From positions 1 to 64,000 of the forward strand of contig CALAIW010000010.1 of NCBI GenBank assembly GCA_937922705.1: a stretch of 64,000 bases of DNA, in the 5' to 3' direction. A program made the position numbers and the translations under genes. The notes below the pieces were generated by a model. It had not been told where the DNA came from and did no database searches. It saw only the letters and a list, made by a program, of their open reading frames with translations. This DNA comes from an uncultured bacterium (GTDB lineage: Bacteria; Atribacterota; Atribacteria; Atribacterales; Caldatribacteriaceae). Shown one piece after another: positions 26,699-35,659 of this stretch. Numbering within the stretch: position 1 is the first letter of the stretch; every line of letters starts with the position of its first letter.

Positions 26699-27997
26699 TT
26701 GTACTGGGAAAAAGACGTTGAAACCATGCCTCGAGAGGAACTGTATGCACTGCAAACAGCAAGGCTTCAAAAAACGATTCAGAATGCTATGCGAACACCC
26801 TTTTACCGGCGTCTTTTTACTCAGCACCGGATACATCCCGAGCAAATCAAGACACCTGAGGATTTGAAACACGTTCCTTTTACCACAAAGGAAGACCTTC
26901 GTCAGGGCTTCCCTTTTGACTTTCTTGCTGTACCTCTTGAGGAGGTTGTTCGCCTTCACTCCTCTTCTGGTACCACAGGAACACCAACAGTCATCTACCA
27001 CACGAAGGAGGATCTTGACCGTTGGACAAACCAGGTTGCTCGCTGTCTCTATATGGTGGGAGTGCGAAAACACGATGTTTTTCAGAATATGATGAGCTAC
27101 GGGCTGTTTACTGGCGGACTTGGAATGCATTATGGTGCGGAGCGTATTGGTGCCCTTACTATTCCCATTGGCGCAGGAAACACCAAAAGGCAAATTTGGT
27201 TTTTAAAACACTTTAAAAGCACCGTCATTCACATTATTCCAAGTTATGCCCTTCTCCTTTCAACCATCATAAGGGGTGAAGGCCTTGACCCGCGGAAAGA
27301 TTTCAACCTTCGTATTATTCTCCTTGGCGCTGAGCCACATAGCGAGGAGACCCGCCGAAGAATTGAGGATATCTACGGAGCCAAAGCGTATAACTCCTAT
27401 GGACTTTCGGAGATGAATGGTCCTGGAGGAGCCTTTGAGTGCCTGTATCAGAACGGTATGCACATCTGGGAGGATTACTACATCGTTGAAATAGTGAACC
27501 CCAAAACTTTAGAACCTTGTCCCCCGGGGGAACCGGGAGAACTTGTGCTTACCACTATCTTCCGTGATGCTACTCCAATCCTTCGGTACCGGACAAGAGA
27601 TGTGACGGCTCTCATCGAGGAACCCTGCCCTTGTGGGCGGACACACCGAAAAATTACAAGAATTCAAGGAAGAACCGACGACATGTTTATTTTCCGCGGG
27701 GTAAATATTTTTCCCATGCAGGTCGAGAAGGTTCTCATGGGTATCCCTGAGGTAGGGTCAAACTACCGTATTATTCTTGAGCGAAAGGATTACGAGGATA
27801 CTATGCGTGTTGAGGTAGAAATTAAGCCCGAGTTTTTCTTTGGTGACCTCCAGAAACTTGAACGTCTCCGAGAACGAATTGAGGCAGAGCTCAAAGCCGA
27901 GATCCTTGTAACTCCTGAGGTGGTTCTTGTCGAACCCGGAAGCCTTCCTACCCAAGAAGGAAAGGCTCAGCGGGTTTTTGATTACCGAGTTCTCTAA
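26699..27997 (+). CDS. paaK: Phenylacetate-CoA ligase family protein (AMP-forming)
   Basis: 432 residues. TTG start (YWEKDVETMPREEL) with GGGGGGT upstream; the N-terminus matches the family. It activates an aryl-acetate with ATP and CoA through an acyl-adenylate. Blocks: the P-loop-like SSSGTTGTPTV, YGLSEMNGPG, YRTRDV and GRTDDMFIFRGVNIFP. Cytoplasmic. An ACT-domain gene follows after 13 bases, a common pairing with such ligases in anaerobes, where they can serve aromatic amino-acid fermentation or aryl-acid salvage. The exact acid cannot be read. Confidence 0.9.
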   Translation: MYWEKDVETMPREELYALQTARLQKTIQNAMRTPFYRRLFTQHRIHPEQIKTPEDLKHVPFTTKEDLRQGFPFDFLAVPLEEVVRLHSSSGTTGTPTVIYHTKEDLDRWTNQVARCLYMVGVRKHDVFQNMMSYGLFTGGLGMHYGAERIGALTIPIGAGNTKRQIWFLKHFKSTVIHIIPSYALLLSTIIRGEGLDPRKDFNLRIILLGAEPHSEETRRRIEDIYGAKAYNSYGLSEMNGPGGAFECLYQNGMHIWEDYYIVEIVNPKTLEPCPPGEPGELVLTTIFRDATPILRYRTRDVTALIEEPCPCGRTHRKITRIQGRTDDMFIFRGVNIFPMQVEKVLMGIPEVGSNYRIILERKDYEDTMRVEVEIKPEFFFGDLQKLERLRERIEAELKAEILVTPEVVLVEPGSLPTQEGKAQRVFDYRVL

Positions 27998-28010
27998 AAG
28001 GGGGGATACC

Positions 28011-28439
28011 ATGGCGCATCAAGTCTCAGTGTTTGCCGAAAATAAGCCAGGGCGAATCGAAAAAATTGCCCGTATCCTTGCTGAGGCACACATTAACATC
28101 AGAGCTATTACCATCTCAAGTGCTAACGGTTTCGGAGTAGTGAAAATTCTCGTTGACCAGCCTCAAAAGGCCTTTGAAGTCTTGCGAGAACAAGGCCTCC
28201 CGGTGTACCTTCAGGAAGTCATTGCAGTTGTCCTTGAGGATACTCCTGGAAGTCTTCACAGGGTGGCAAAGGTTCTTGCGGAAAATGGTATTAATGTGGA
28301 GGATGCATATGGCTTTGTGGTTGAAAGGGGAAAAGCTGCAATTTTGGTAATCCAGGTGGAACATGAACCTCAAGCACAAAGTGTCCTTGAGCGAAACGGC
28401 TTTACACTCTTGAGCGATGAAGAGATTTACCGACTCTGA
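28011..28439 (+). CDS. Tandem ACT domain protein
   Basis: 142 residues, ATG with GGGGGG upstream. Two ACT modules: first ~1-66 (QVSVFAENKPGRIEKIARIL, the typical N/D-x-P-G-x-L-like loop) and second ~70-140 (VLEDTPGSLHRVAKVLAENG). ACT domains bind amino acids for feedback control. No catalytic part. Encoded directly after the CoA ligase, so it may regulate that enzyme or sense an aromatic amino acid; this is inference from context. Confidence 0.9.
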   Translation: MAHQVSVFAENKPGRIEKIARILAEAHINIRAITISSANGFGVVKILVDQPQKAFEVLREQGLPVYLQEVIAVVLEDTPGSLHRVAKVLAENGINVEDAYGFVVERGKAAILVIQVEHEPQAQSVLERNGFTLLSDEEIYRL

Positions 28440-28453
28440 AGGAGGGAAAGGCA

Positions 28454-28936
28454 TTGAAAAGTAGGGCTGTAGTGTTTTTCTCTCGGAGTGGGCGTACAAA
28501 AGCAGTGGCTGAAGGTATAGCCCGGGAGCTTGAAGCACATCTTGAAGAAATCCGCCTGAAAAAGGTGAAAAACCGTATCCCTACCCCGGGAATGCTCATG
28601 AAGCAGTCTAAAAGAGGAGAACTCCCTGCAATACACGACGATTTTCCTGACCTGGGAAAATGTGACGAGGTGATTCTTGGAGGACCCACCTGGGGATTTA
28701 GCATTGCCCCACCGGTTCTAAGCTTTGTAGAGCGCGTTAATTGGAGTGGGAAGAAGGTTCACATCTTTGTTACTGAGGCAATCTTTGGTGGGCAATTTGC
28801 TTTACGCTACCTTCGAAAGGTCCTAGAGAAAAAAGGAGCGCAAATTGGAAAAGAAAAAGTTTTTCCAACCCTTTTGAGAAGCCTCAAGGCTCTCCAACTC
28901 CACGGTCGAGAGTGGGCCAAAGCGCTCAAAGAATAG
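28454..28936 (+). CDS. Flavodoxin-like protein
   Basis: 160 residues, TTG start with GGAGG eight bases upstream. The FMN phosphate loop FFSRSGRTKAVAEGIA and the isoalloxazine-side block LGGPTWGFSIAPPV are those of flavodoxins. It probably carries electrons in the cytoplasm or acts as a small FMN reductase. It closes the three-gene unit and converges on the M20 peptidase gene with three bases between stops. Confidence 0.85.
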   Translation: MKSRAVVFFSRSGRTKAVAEGIARELEAHLEEIRLKKVKNRIPTPGMLMKQSKRGELPAIHDDFPDLGKCDEVILGGPTWGFSIAPPVLSFVERVNWSGKKVHIFVTEAIFGGQFALRYLRKVLEKKGAQIGKEKVFPTLLRSLKALQLHGREWAKALKE

Positions 28937-28939
28937 ACC

Positions 28940-30139
28940 TTACTCTCCGCCAAGGAGCCGAAGGGCAAGAAGGGCATACACTCTACTTGCGGTCACAACC
29001 TGAGTCACGGGGACAAATTCGTTTGCAGAGTGAGCTTCTTCTATGTGTCCAGGTCCGAAAATAAGAGTTGGTATCCCCGCCTCAACAAGAAACGAGGCTT
29101 CACAGGAAGCAGGAAACGGGGAAAACATCGGGACCTCCCCAGGGATATCCGCAATGGACCGTGCAAGAAGCCCTACAAGCTCAATGTCTCTTGAAACTTT
29201 AGCTGGGGGAAGGTGAGGAATACACTGGGTTATGGTATATTCAAAGGAAACTCCCTCTTTCGTTCGCACTTCTTCTGCCGTTTCCCAGAGGACTCGTTCC
29301 ATCTCTTCAAGAGAGAAGGAGGGGAGAGTGCGTACGTCAACTTCAAGGATGCAGCTCTCAGGAACTACATTTGGAGCAACACCCCCGACAATTTTCCCCA
29401 CGCTTAAGGCTGGTGCTCCAAGATCAGGGTCCTCGAAACGTAAAAGTTCTCTTCGTTTTCTCTCGAGGCGATCCACAATAAGAGAGGCGTAATGCACGGC
29501 GTTTAATCCTCGGTCGGCTACGGCAGCATGACACGATTTTCCCCGCACCTCGATACGGTACGCTGCTACACCCCTGTGTCCTAAGCTGATATTGAGGCCT
29601 GTGGGTTCGCCCACAATAGCATAATCTATTACCTCTCCTCTCGTGTGATACATTTTCACCCATTCCCTTATACCTGCATTCTCTTCTTCCTCATCAATCA
29701 CAAACACGATTTTGAGTTTCCCATAAAGCGAATGGGCAAAAAGTACCACCATTTTAGCGGCATACATCATGGCGGCAAGAGCTCCTTTCATGTCACAGGC
29801 CCCTCTCCCATAAAGACGGTTGTGTACAATCTCTCCTCCAAGGGGGGGATACGTCCAGCCAGTTCCTACAGGTACAGTATCCATGTGTCCGTTGAAAAGA
29901 AGCACTGGTCCTTCTCCCAGAACTCCTTGGATTTCAGCTATAAGATTTGCTCGCCTTCCGTCTACTTCTTGCCACTCCACAGGTATATCGTTGTCGATGA
30001 AATAGTTAGCAATGAATCGGGCGATTTCTACCTCCCCATCCGTGCGGGAGACGCTTGAAATCCTCACGAGTCGCTGTGCAAGGTTAATGGGCTCAAAAAG
30101 GTCAAACTCGTTATCAAGAAGTGCTTTCCAATCTGGCAT
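28940..30139 (-). CDS. M20 family metallopeptidase (ArgE/DapE/ACY1 type)
   Basis: 399 residues. Zinc ligands and catalytic residues are visible: FNGHMDTVPVG (first His and Asp), GRGACDMKG (bridging Asp), IDEEEEN (catalytic Glu), IVGEPTG, HRGVAAYRIEVRGKSCHAA and the late His in GPGHIEEAHSANEF. Members remove acyl or amino-acid groups from small molecules: acetylornithine, succinyl-diaminopimelate, aminoacylated or carbamoylated amino acids. The start at 30139 lies just after the pyrE stop; no good ribosome-binding site is seen, suggesting coupling to pyrE. Why it sits at the end of the pyrimidine operon is unclear. Confidence 0.85.
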   Translation of the reverse strand: MPDWKALLDNEFDLFEPINLAQRLVRISSVSRTDGEVEIARFIANYFIDNDIPVEWQEVDGRRANLIAEIQGVLGEGPVLLFNGHMDTVPVGTGWTYPPLGGEIVHNRLYGRGACDMKGALAAMMYAAKMVVLFAHSLYGKLKIVFVIDEEEENAGIREWVKMYHTRGEVIDYAIVGEPTGLNISLGHRGVAAYRIEVRGKSCHAAVADRGLNAVHYASLIVDRLERKRRELLRFEDPDLGAPALSVGKIVGGVAPNVVPESCILEVDVRTLPSFSLEEMERVLWETAEEVRTKEGVSFEYTITQCIPHLPPAKVSRDIELVGLLARSIADIPGEVPMFSPFPASCEASFLVEAGIPTLIFGPGHIEEAHSANEFVPVTQVVTASRVYALLALRLLGGE

Positions 30140-30141
30140 GG

Positions 30142-30717
30142 CTACGTAATGTACCGACTTCCCCGCTTTTGTAAGGCAATACTTTCTTTGCAGAGGGGAC
30201 ATTCATCAGGGGTGTATACAGGCATTTCCATAGTGAGGAGTGGAAAATAAGGATATGGAAGGGAAACTTTTCCTCCGCTTCTGTCCACAAGCACGCCTAC
30301 TCCAACGATGGATGCCCCCTTATCCCTTACGGCTTCGATGACCTCAAGGAGAGATGCTCCAGTAGTTACAACATCTTCTACAACAAGAACACAATCTTTC
30401 TCACTAAGCGTAAAATCTCTCCGAAAACGCATTTTTCCTTCCTCGCGTTCTGTAAAGGCCATTCGAACTCCAAATGCTCGAGCAACTTCATAGGCAAGAA
30501 TAATGCCACCCACCGCTGGTCCCACAACGACATCTACGTGCTTTTCCTTGAAGTTTTCAGCAATTGCCTTCGCAAGTTGTTCCACATACTGGGGGTATTG
30601 AAGGAGCTTAAATTTTTCCACATAGTAGGGACTGTGAAGCCCAGAGGTAAGAAGAAAATGCCCCTCAAGGAATGCCCCGGCTTTTCGAAAAAGATCGAGA
30701 ATAACCTCTTTCTCCAA
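30142..30717 (-). CDS. pyrE: Orotate phosphoribosyltransferase PyrE
   Basis: 191 residues. It joins orotate and PRPP to give OMP. The PRPP motif VLVVEDVVTTGAS is clear, as are FLLTSGLHSPYYV and the C-terminal CPLC...GSR typical of the longer PyrE forms. TTG start (30717) with GAGGTGA six bases upstream. Six bases from the pyrD stop. Confidence 0.95.
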   Translation of the reverse strand: MEKEVILDLFRKAGAFLEGHFLLTSGLHSPYYVEKFKLLQYPQYVEQLAKAIAENFKEKHVDVVVGPAVGGIILAYEVARAFGVRMAFTEREEGKMRFRRDFTLSEKDCVLVVEDVVTTGASLLEVIEAVRDKGASIVGVGVLVDRSGGKVSLPYPYFPLLTMEMPVYTPDECPLCKESIALQKRGSRYIT

Positions 30718-30723
30718 CAGTTA

Positions 30724-31629
30724 TCACCTCACCTTTCCAATAATTTCCTCAACGTCTGTAATACCTTTACGAAAAAGATACTGTTTTATTCCTTCAAGAA
30801 CTCTTATCGCTGAAGAAGGGACTACAAGGCTTGCCGTTCCGATACCTACGGCTTTTGCTCCGACAAGGAGGAATTCCAAGGCATCTTCTGCAGTGGTAAT
30901 GCCTCCCATGCCGATGACGGGAAGCTTTGTTATCCCCACAAGATCGTACACCATCTTAAGAGCAAGAGGCTTAATAGCTGGTCCGGATAACCCGGCTGTC
31001 TTTAAGGCAAAGACGAAGTCCATGCGTTCTACGTCTATAACCAAGGCAGGAAAAGAATTCGTAATGCTTAGAGCTTCAACACCTCCTTCCTCAAGAAGCG
31101 CTACAGTAGTTTCCCAGTCGCAAACTTGAGGCCCAAGTTTTGCAATGAGGAACTTCTCTGTAGCTGCGCGTACCTCGCCAACAAGTCTCTTGAGCACTTC
31201 AAGATCGGCGATAAAAGTTGCTCCTCCTTTTTCCACATTTGGACAAGAGAGGTTGAGCTCCAGAGCATCAATTCGCTTGACCTCGTTAAGCTTTCGAGCC
31301 ACAGCAACGTATTCATCGACGGTTCTCCCCCAGATGTTTACAAAAACACGAGTGGTAAGACCCTCAAGAAAAGGGAGGTCTTCTTCCAAGAAACGTTCTA
31401 CTCCCTTATTCTCAAGACCTATGGAGTTCAAAAGTCCCGCTTTAGTTTCCCAAATTCGGGGTGGGGGATTCCCTGGCCAAGGGAAAAGGCTCAAGCCTTT
31501 CACTGTGATGGCCCCAAGGGAATTGAGGTCAAGGTACGGCTGCATTTCCTTCCCATATCCACAGGTGCCAGAGGTAAGAACCACAGGATTTTGGAGTACA
31601 AGTCTACCAAGGTGCACAGAAAGATTCAC
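30724..31629 (-). CDS. pyrD: Dihydroorotate dehydrogenase B, catalytic subunit PyrD
   Basis: 301 residues. FMN TIM barrel oxidising dihydroorotate to orotate, class 1B, working with PyrK. Blocks: NPVVLTSGTCGYG, KGLSLFPWPGNPPPRIWE, LLNSIGLENKG, LELNLSCPNVEKGG with the catalytic-loop cysteine, and VIGMGGITTAEDALEFLLVG. ATGA overlap with pyrK. Confidence 0.95.
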   Translation of the reverse strand: MNLSVHLGRLVLQNPVVLTSGTCGYGKEMQPYLDLNSLGAITVKGLSLFPWPGNPPPRIWETKAGLLNSIGLENKGVERFLEEDLPFLEGLTTRVFVNIWGRTVDEYVAVARKLNEVKRIDALELNLSCPNVEKGGATFIADLEVLKRLVGEVRAATEKFLIAKLGPQVCDWETTVALLEEGGVEALSITNSFPALVIDVERMDFVFALKTAGLSGPAIKPLALKMVYDLVGITKLPVIGMGGITTAEDALEFLLVGAKAVGIGTASLVVPSSAIRVLEGIKQYLFRKGITDVEEIIGKVR

Positions 31630-32390
31630 AGTACCACCTCAGAAAGCTTGAAGACTGGGCCATCACTACACACGTGCCAGTACCCCCCGTCTCTCCTCGG
31701 TATAGCGCACCCAAGACATACCCCAAAACCACATCCCATTCGCGCTTCGAGAGAAACCTCAGTCGTTTCCTCTCTTCCTGTAAGAATTTTCGAGAGAGCT
31801 TGAAGCATTCCTTCTGGCCCGCAGGCATAAATTCGTACATCACCTTTGAGGGTTGCATCAAAGTGTTTTTTGAAAAGCTCGAGAACCGTTCCGCAGAATC
31901 CCCCAGTGACTCTTTCTTCGCAACTCCAAGAGATCTCTGAAATACCGTCAAGAATCCGCAAAAGAGCAAGCTCCTTTCTCTCCCGAACACCCAAGAAAAA
32001 GGAAAAGGGAGTTGCTCGCTTTGTAAGCTCTAAAGCGAGAAAAACAAGAGGAACAATTCCTCTTCCCCCCGCAATGAGTATCGCGGAAGGAGCTTCAAGA
32101 GAGAATCCCCGTCCTAGAGGACCAAGGACATAGAGCTCATTCCCAGGTTCAAGACGTGAGAGAAGGGATGTTCCTCTCCCGACGATTTCAAAAAGGATGG
32201 CAAAGCAATTGCCTTCAGCTCGTAAAATAGCAAAGGGGCGAGGAAGAAGAGGGTCATATACCCCCTCGAAGGGGCGGACCATAACGAATTGGCCAGGTTG
32301 AGCCTGCGTCGCGATGTCTCTGTCCTCAATCTCAAGAAGCACAAATCGCTCTCCAATCCTCTCCTTTTTCCGCACTCGAGCAAGGTTCAT
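31626..32390 (-). CDS. pyrK: Dihydroorotate dehydrogenase electron-transfer subunit PyrK
   Basis: 254 residues. Ferredoxin-reductase-like protein with FAD domain (VMVRPFEG), NAD domain (ILIAGGRGIVPLVFLA) and a C-terminal [2Fe-2S] site GCGFGVCLGC followed by a Cys in WHVCSDG. It passes electrons from PyrD's FMN to NAD+. Overlaps pyrF and pyrD by four bases each. Confidence 0.95.
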   Translation of the reverse strand: MNLARVRKKERIGERFVLLEIEDRDIATQAQPGQFVMVRPFEGVYDPLLPRPFAILRAEGNCFAILFEIVGRGTSLLSRLEPGNELYVLGPLGRGFSLEAPSAILIAGGRGIVPLVFLALELTKRATPFSFFLGVRERKELALLRILDGISEISWSCEERVTGGFCGTVLELFKKHFDATLKGDVRIYACGPEGMLQALSKILTGREETTEVSLEARMGCGFGVCLGCAIPRRDGGYWHVCSDGPVFKLSEVVL

Positions 32391-33307
32391 GGTGCAATAC
32401 TCCGCAAGATTTTTTGGTATTTGCGAACCTGGTCAAGCGCCCTTTCTGCAAAGTCCTCTCCCTTTTCTTTCCCCCCCTTACGGTACGCAAAGAGAATATC
32501 TCGGGAAACATTGACAAGTGCTCCTAATCCCCCAGGAAGAAAAGCAGATCGAACTTTCTCAATCTCTCCTCCCTGCACTCCCACTCCAGGTATGAGGAAA
32601 GGAAGACTGGGAAAAAGCTCACGTAAGTAGCGCAAATCCTCAGAGTATGTTGCCCCAACTACAATGCCAAAAGAGCTTATCGGAGAGTCCTCTGGGAACT
32701 CCTTTCGCATAGTATCCACAAGAGAGGCAACCTTCTCGAAGACTCGTTTATTTTGCCCTTCGTCTTGAATGAACGGCGCTGAAGGATTCGAGGTACGGGC
32801 AAGGACAAAGAGTCCCTTTCCACTTTGGTAAGCTTCTTCGAAAAAGGGACGAAGACCGTCCTCCCCGAAGTATGGGTTTACAGTAAGCGCATCGCCATCC
32901 CAAAAGGAGGGAAGAACCGTATTACCTACCTTAATTCCTGAGAGATACCCTTGAGCGTAAAGCGTGGCACTGCTTGCGATATCATTTCGCTTTCCGTCAA
33001 GAATCACAAGAAAACCCCGGCTTCGTGCAAGGCGCAGGGTCTCAGAAAGCACCTGCATTCCAGGAACGCCCAGCGCCTCGTAAAAAGCAAGCTGTATTTT
33101 GATGAAACCCACCTCTCCTGAAAGCACCTCAAGGAGTTCGGCTCCAAAGGCAAAAACTGCTTCCGCAAGGCCTTCAAGGCTTGTCCTACAAGGCATGAAT
33201 CGCTGCAAAAGGAAAGGAGGGAGAGAATCGAAGTGAGGGTCAAGGCCAACCACAAGGGGTCCGAATTGGCGTACCTTGTCAATAACCCTCTTAGCAAAAC
33301 TCTCCAT
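32387..33307 (-). CDS. pyrF: Orotidine 5'-phosphate decarboxylase PyrF (type 2)
   Basis: 306 residues, longer than the ~230-residue common form and matching the type 2 family. It decarboxylates OMP to UMP. Blocks: LVVGLDPHFDSLPPFLL, FIKIQLAFYEALG, VILDGKRNDIASSATLYAQG with the catalytic D-K-D set and VIPGVGVQGG-like phosphate loop (LIPGVGVQGGE). Overlaps the pyrC 3' end by 17 bases; ATG with GGAG upstream. Confidence 0.94.
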   Translation of the reverse strand: MESFAKRVIDKVRQFGPLVVGLDPHFDSLPPFLLQRFMPCRTSLEGLAEAVFAFGAELLEVLSGEVGFIKIQLAFYEALGVPGMQVLSETLRLARSRGFLVILDGKRNDIASSATLYAQGYLSGIKVGNTVLPSFWDGDALTVNPYFGEDGLRPFFEEAYQSGKGLFVLARTSNPSAPFIQDEGQNKRVFEKVASLVDTMRKEFPEDSPISSFGIVVGATYSEDLRYLRELFPSLPFLIPGVGVQGGEIEKVRSAFLPGGLGALVNVSRDILFAYRKGGKEKGEDFAERALDQVRKYQKILRSIAP

Positions 33308-34598
33308 CTACAATTCTCCTTTCGGCCATTACGACTCGTCCACCAACAATAGTGTACACTGGCCACCCACGAAGCGACCAACCTTGGAAAGGACAATTTT
33401 TCCCCTTCGACTCGAATTGAGCGACATCTACTTCCCATTCAGTTTGAGGATCAAGAATAGTGATGTCAGCAGTCTTTCCTTCAGCAAGAACTCCCTTATC
33501 CTCAAACCCCAGAAACTGAGCCGGGTTGTAACTGAGCTTCCTCCACAACTCAATCCAGTCGATAACTCCCTCCTCTACAAGCGCCTTCACATAGAGGGGA
33601 ACGGTGACTTCGAGGTTTGAGATACCGAAAGCGGCATCAGTAAAACTTCCCTCTTTGTCCTCAAGGGTGTGGGGAGCATGATCCGAAGCCAAGATGTCAA
33701 TAATTCCTTCAGCAATACCTGCCTTTAAGGCCTCAATATCCCTCCTTTCTCGCAGAGGCGGTTTCACCTTAGCGAGATTACCAAGCCTTGGGACATCCTC
33801 TGCAGTGAGGAGAAGATGATGCGGGGTCACGTCTGCACTGAGCAAGGCCTTACCTTTAAACAACCGAAGAAGTGTGACGCTCATTTCTGTAGAAAGATGG
33901 GTGAAATGTACTCTAGCACCAGTACCTAAAGCGAGGAGAATATCTCGAGCTATTCGGCTGTCTTCAGCTACTCTTGGTATCCCCTTGTACCCAAGGAGGA
34001 AGGATGTTGTACCTTCGTGCATATGCCCATCCCGGGAGAGTTCTTCATCCTCCTCATGGAGAATGAAGGGAAGACCAAAATACTGAGCATATTGAAAGGC
34101 AAGGTACAGAAGCCTCGAACTTTCAACGCTTGTTCCGTCATCGCTTAGTGCCACGACCCCGGCCTCCTTGAGAAGGCCATACTCAGCCATTTCTCCACCT
34201 TGGCATCCCCTACTTATAGCCCCTGCAAAGAGAATCCTCGTGAAGGGAAGACGCTGCGCTTTCAGAACAAGAGCTTGTACAATAATAGGATTGTCGAGGG
34301 GTGGAGAGGTATTTGGCATAGCAAGAACTGCAGTGAATCCTCCTCGAGCCGCCGCTTTCGCTCCAGTTTCAAGGGTCTCTTTTGCTTCTCCCCCAGGCTC
34401 ACGAAAGTGAACGTGAAGATTCACAAAACCTGGCCCCACAAGAAATCCTGAAGCATCAATAACGCATGCTTGAGGATCTAAAATTCCTTTCTCGATGCGA
34501 GTAATAACCCCACCCTCAATAAGAATATCTCCGTCCATAAGGGTTTTCTTGTCTGGAAGGACAAGTGTTCCTCGCCGGATAAGAATCTTTCGTGTCAT
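33291..34598 (-). CDS. pyrC: Dihydroorotase PyrC (type I)
   Basis: 435 residues. Zinc amidohydrolase closing carbamoyl-aspartate to dihydroorotate. Visible metal and catalytic motifs: NLHVHFREPG (HxH), SDDGTSVES, ILHEED, HFTHLSTEMS and the catalytic ASDHAPH. Length and motifs are those of the class I enzyme. ATG overlaps the pyrB stop (ATGA). Confidence 0.95.
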   Translation of the reverse strand: MTRKILIRRGTLVLPDKKTLMDGDILIEGGVITRIEKGILDPQACVIDASGFLVGPGFVNLHVHFREPGGEAKETLETGAKAAARGGFTAVLAMPNTSPPLDNPIIVQALVLKAQRLPFTRILFAGAISRGCQGGEMAEYGLLKEAGVVALSDDGTSVESSRLLYLAFQYAQYFGLPFILHEEDEELSRDGHMHEGTTSFLLGYKGIPRVAEDSRIARDILLALGTGARVHFTHLSTEMSVTLLRLFKGKALLSADVTPHHLLLTAEDVPRLGNLAKVKPPLRERRDIEALKAGIAEGIIDILASDHAPHTLEDKEGSFTDAAFGISNLEVTVPLYVKALVEEGVIDWIELWRKLSYNPAQFLGFEDKGVLAEGKTADITILDPQTEWEVDVAQFESKGKNCPFQGWSLRGWPVYTIVGGRVVMAERRIVDGEFC

Positions 34599-35521
34599 CG
34601 AACCTTCCCCTCGCGAAGGAGAATTTCAAGAACTGCCATGCGCACAGCTACCCCACATGTCACTTGCTCTTCGATGAGCGAAACATCACGCTCTACGAGG
34701 CTGTACTCGATTTCCACACCTCGGTTTACTGGCCCTGGATGCATAACTACCGCAGGCTTTTGGAGTTGCCTCAACAGATTTTCCTTAAAGCCAAAGAATT
34801 GAGCGTACTCCCTAAGGCTTGGGAAATATCCTGCCTCCTGACGCTCTCTTTGGATCCGAAGAAGATACACCACATCTGCTCCTTCTGCAGCCTTCTCCAC
34901 TGGGAAAATCCTTACCGCCCCAAGAGCTTCTACGTCTTTGGGTACAAGCGTTGGAGGACCAGAGACAATAACTTTATTCCCAAGCTTTTTCAGGGCTAGG
35001 ACGAGGGAGCGAGCGACTCTACTGTGAAGAACATCCCCGATTATTGCTACCTGGAGATTCTCGATACTCCCAAAAGTTCTTTGCATAGCCAAAAGGTCAA
35101 GAAGCGCTTGAGTTGGATGTTCCCGAAGTCCGTCTCCCGCGTTCACAATGTGACATGGCAGGAAAGTAGCAAGATACTCTGGTATACCACTTGCTCGGTG
35201 TCGAACCACAAGGACGTCTGCTTTCATCCTTGTAATGGTCCGGACTGTATCGCGGAAACTCTCCCCTTTTTCAAGACTACTTCCTTCTAGGGAGAAATTG
35301 ATAACGTTCATTCCAAGGAGCTTCCCAGCCATTTCAAAAGATGTCCGCGTACGAGTGCTCGGCTCGAAAAAGAGGCACACCATAGAGTATCCTGAGAGTA
35401 TGTCTGAAGATTTTGGAGAATGCTCCAAAAGTTCCCGCCAGTACATCGCTCGACTGAGGATAAAGAGGATATCTTCCCGACTTAGGTGACATATTCCAGT
35501 AAGATGTTGGTGAGTCCACAC
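34595..35521 (-). CDS. pyrB: Aspartate carbamoyltransferase catalytic chain PyrB
   Basis: 308 residues if translated from GTG at 35521, which has GAGGTGA at good spacing; the open frame continues upstream through the attenuator hairpin, which cannot be coding. Transfers carbamoyl from carbamoyl phosphate to aspartate. Motifs: FFEPSTRTRTSFE (carbamoyl-phosphate loop), HIVNAGDGLREHPTQALLD, VHPGPVNRG-type end (MHPGPVNRGVEI). No pyrI regulatory chain follows. First gene of the pyr operon. Confidence 0.95.
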   Translation of the reverse strand: MWTHQHLTGICHLSREDILFILSRAMYWRELLEHSPKSSDILSGYSMVCLFFEPSTRTRTSFEMAGKLLGMNVINFSLEGSSLEKGESFRDTVRTITRMKADVLVVRHRASGIPEYLATFLPCHIVNAGDGLREHPTQALLDLLAMQRTFGSIENLQVAIIGDVLHSRVARSLVLALKKLGNKVIVSGPPTLVPKDVEALGAVRIFPVEKAAEGADVVYLLRIQRERQEAGYFPSLREYAQFFGFKENLLRQLQKPAVVMHPGPVNRGVEIEYSLVERDVSLIEEQVTCGVAVRMAVLEILLREGKVR

Positions 35522-35550
35522 GTTTCTCACCTCTTCTCTTTTGAAACGCA

Positions 35551-35595
35551 ACAAAAAATCCATCTTCCCATAACCAGGGAAGATGGATTTTTTGT
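35551..35595 (-). terminator. Attenuator-like terminator in the pyr leader
   Basis: A perfect 19-bp stem (35551-35569 with 35577-35595) with a 7-base loop and a run of T on the minus strand. It lies 30 bases ahead of pyrB and about 35 bases after the predicted transcription start, so a transcript from the 35631-35659 promoter must pass it. That is the layout of a pyrimidine attenuator. It may also end the preceding nitroreductase transcript. Confidence 0.85.
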
Positions 35596-35630
35596 AAAAT
35601 GTTTTTCTTTCCCATGAGCAACCCTCAACT

Positions 35631-35659
35631 AGGATACCGGGGAGTACTTTTTCTGTCAA
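35631..35659 (-). promoter_or_regulatory. Promoter of the pyr operon
   Basis: On the minus strand TTGACA (35654-35659) and TATCCT (35631-35636) are 17 bases apart. The -35 lies immediately after the nitroreductase stop codon. Transcripts would start near 35625 and give a leader of roughly 100 bases containing the attenuator. Confidence 0.75.

Noticed and set aside
35522-35630. PyrR-binding anti-antiterminator in the pyr leader
   Set aside because: No sequence resembling the PyrR consensus was found in the leader.
34595-35659. Longer pyrB beginning at 35659
   Set aside because: The extra codons run through the promoter and the perfect attenuator hairpin; the GTG at 35521 has a proper ribosome-binding site and gives the normal length.
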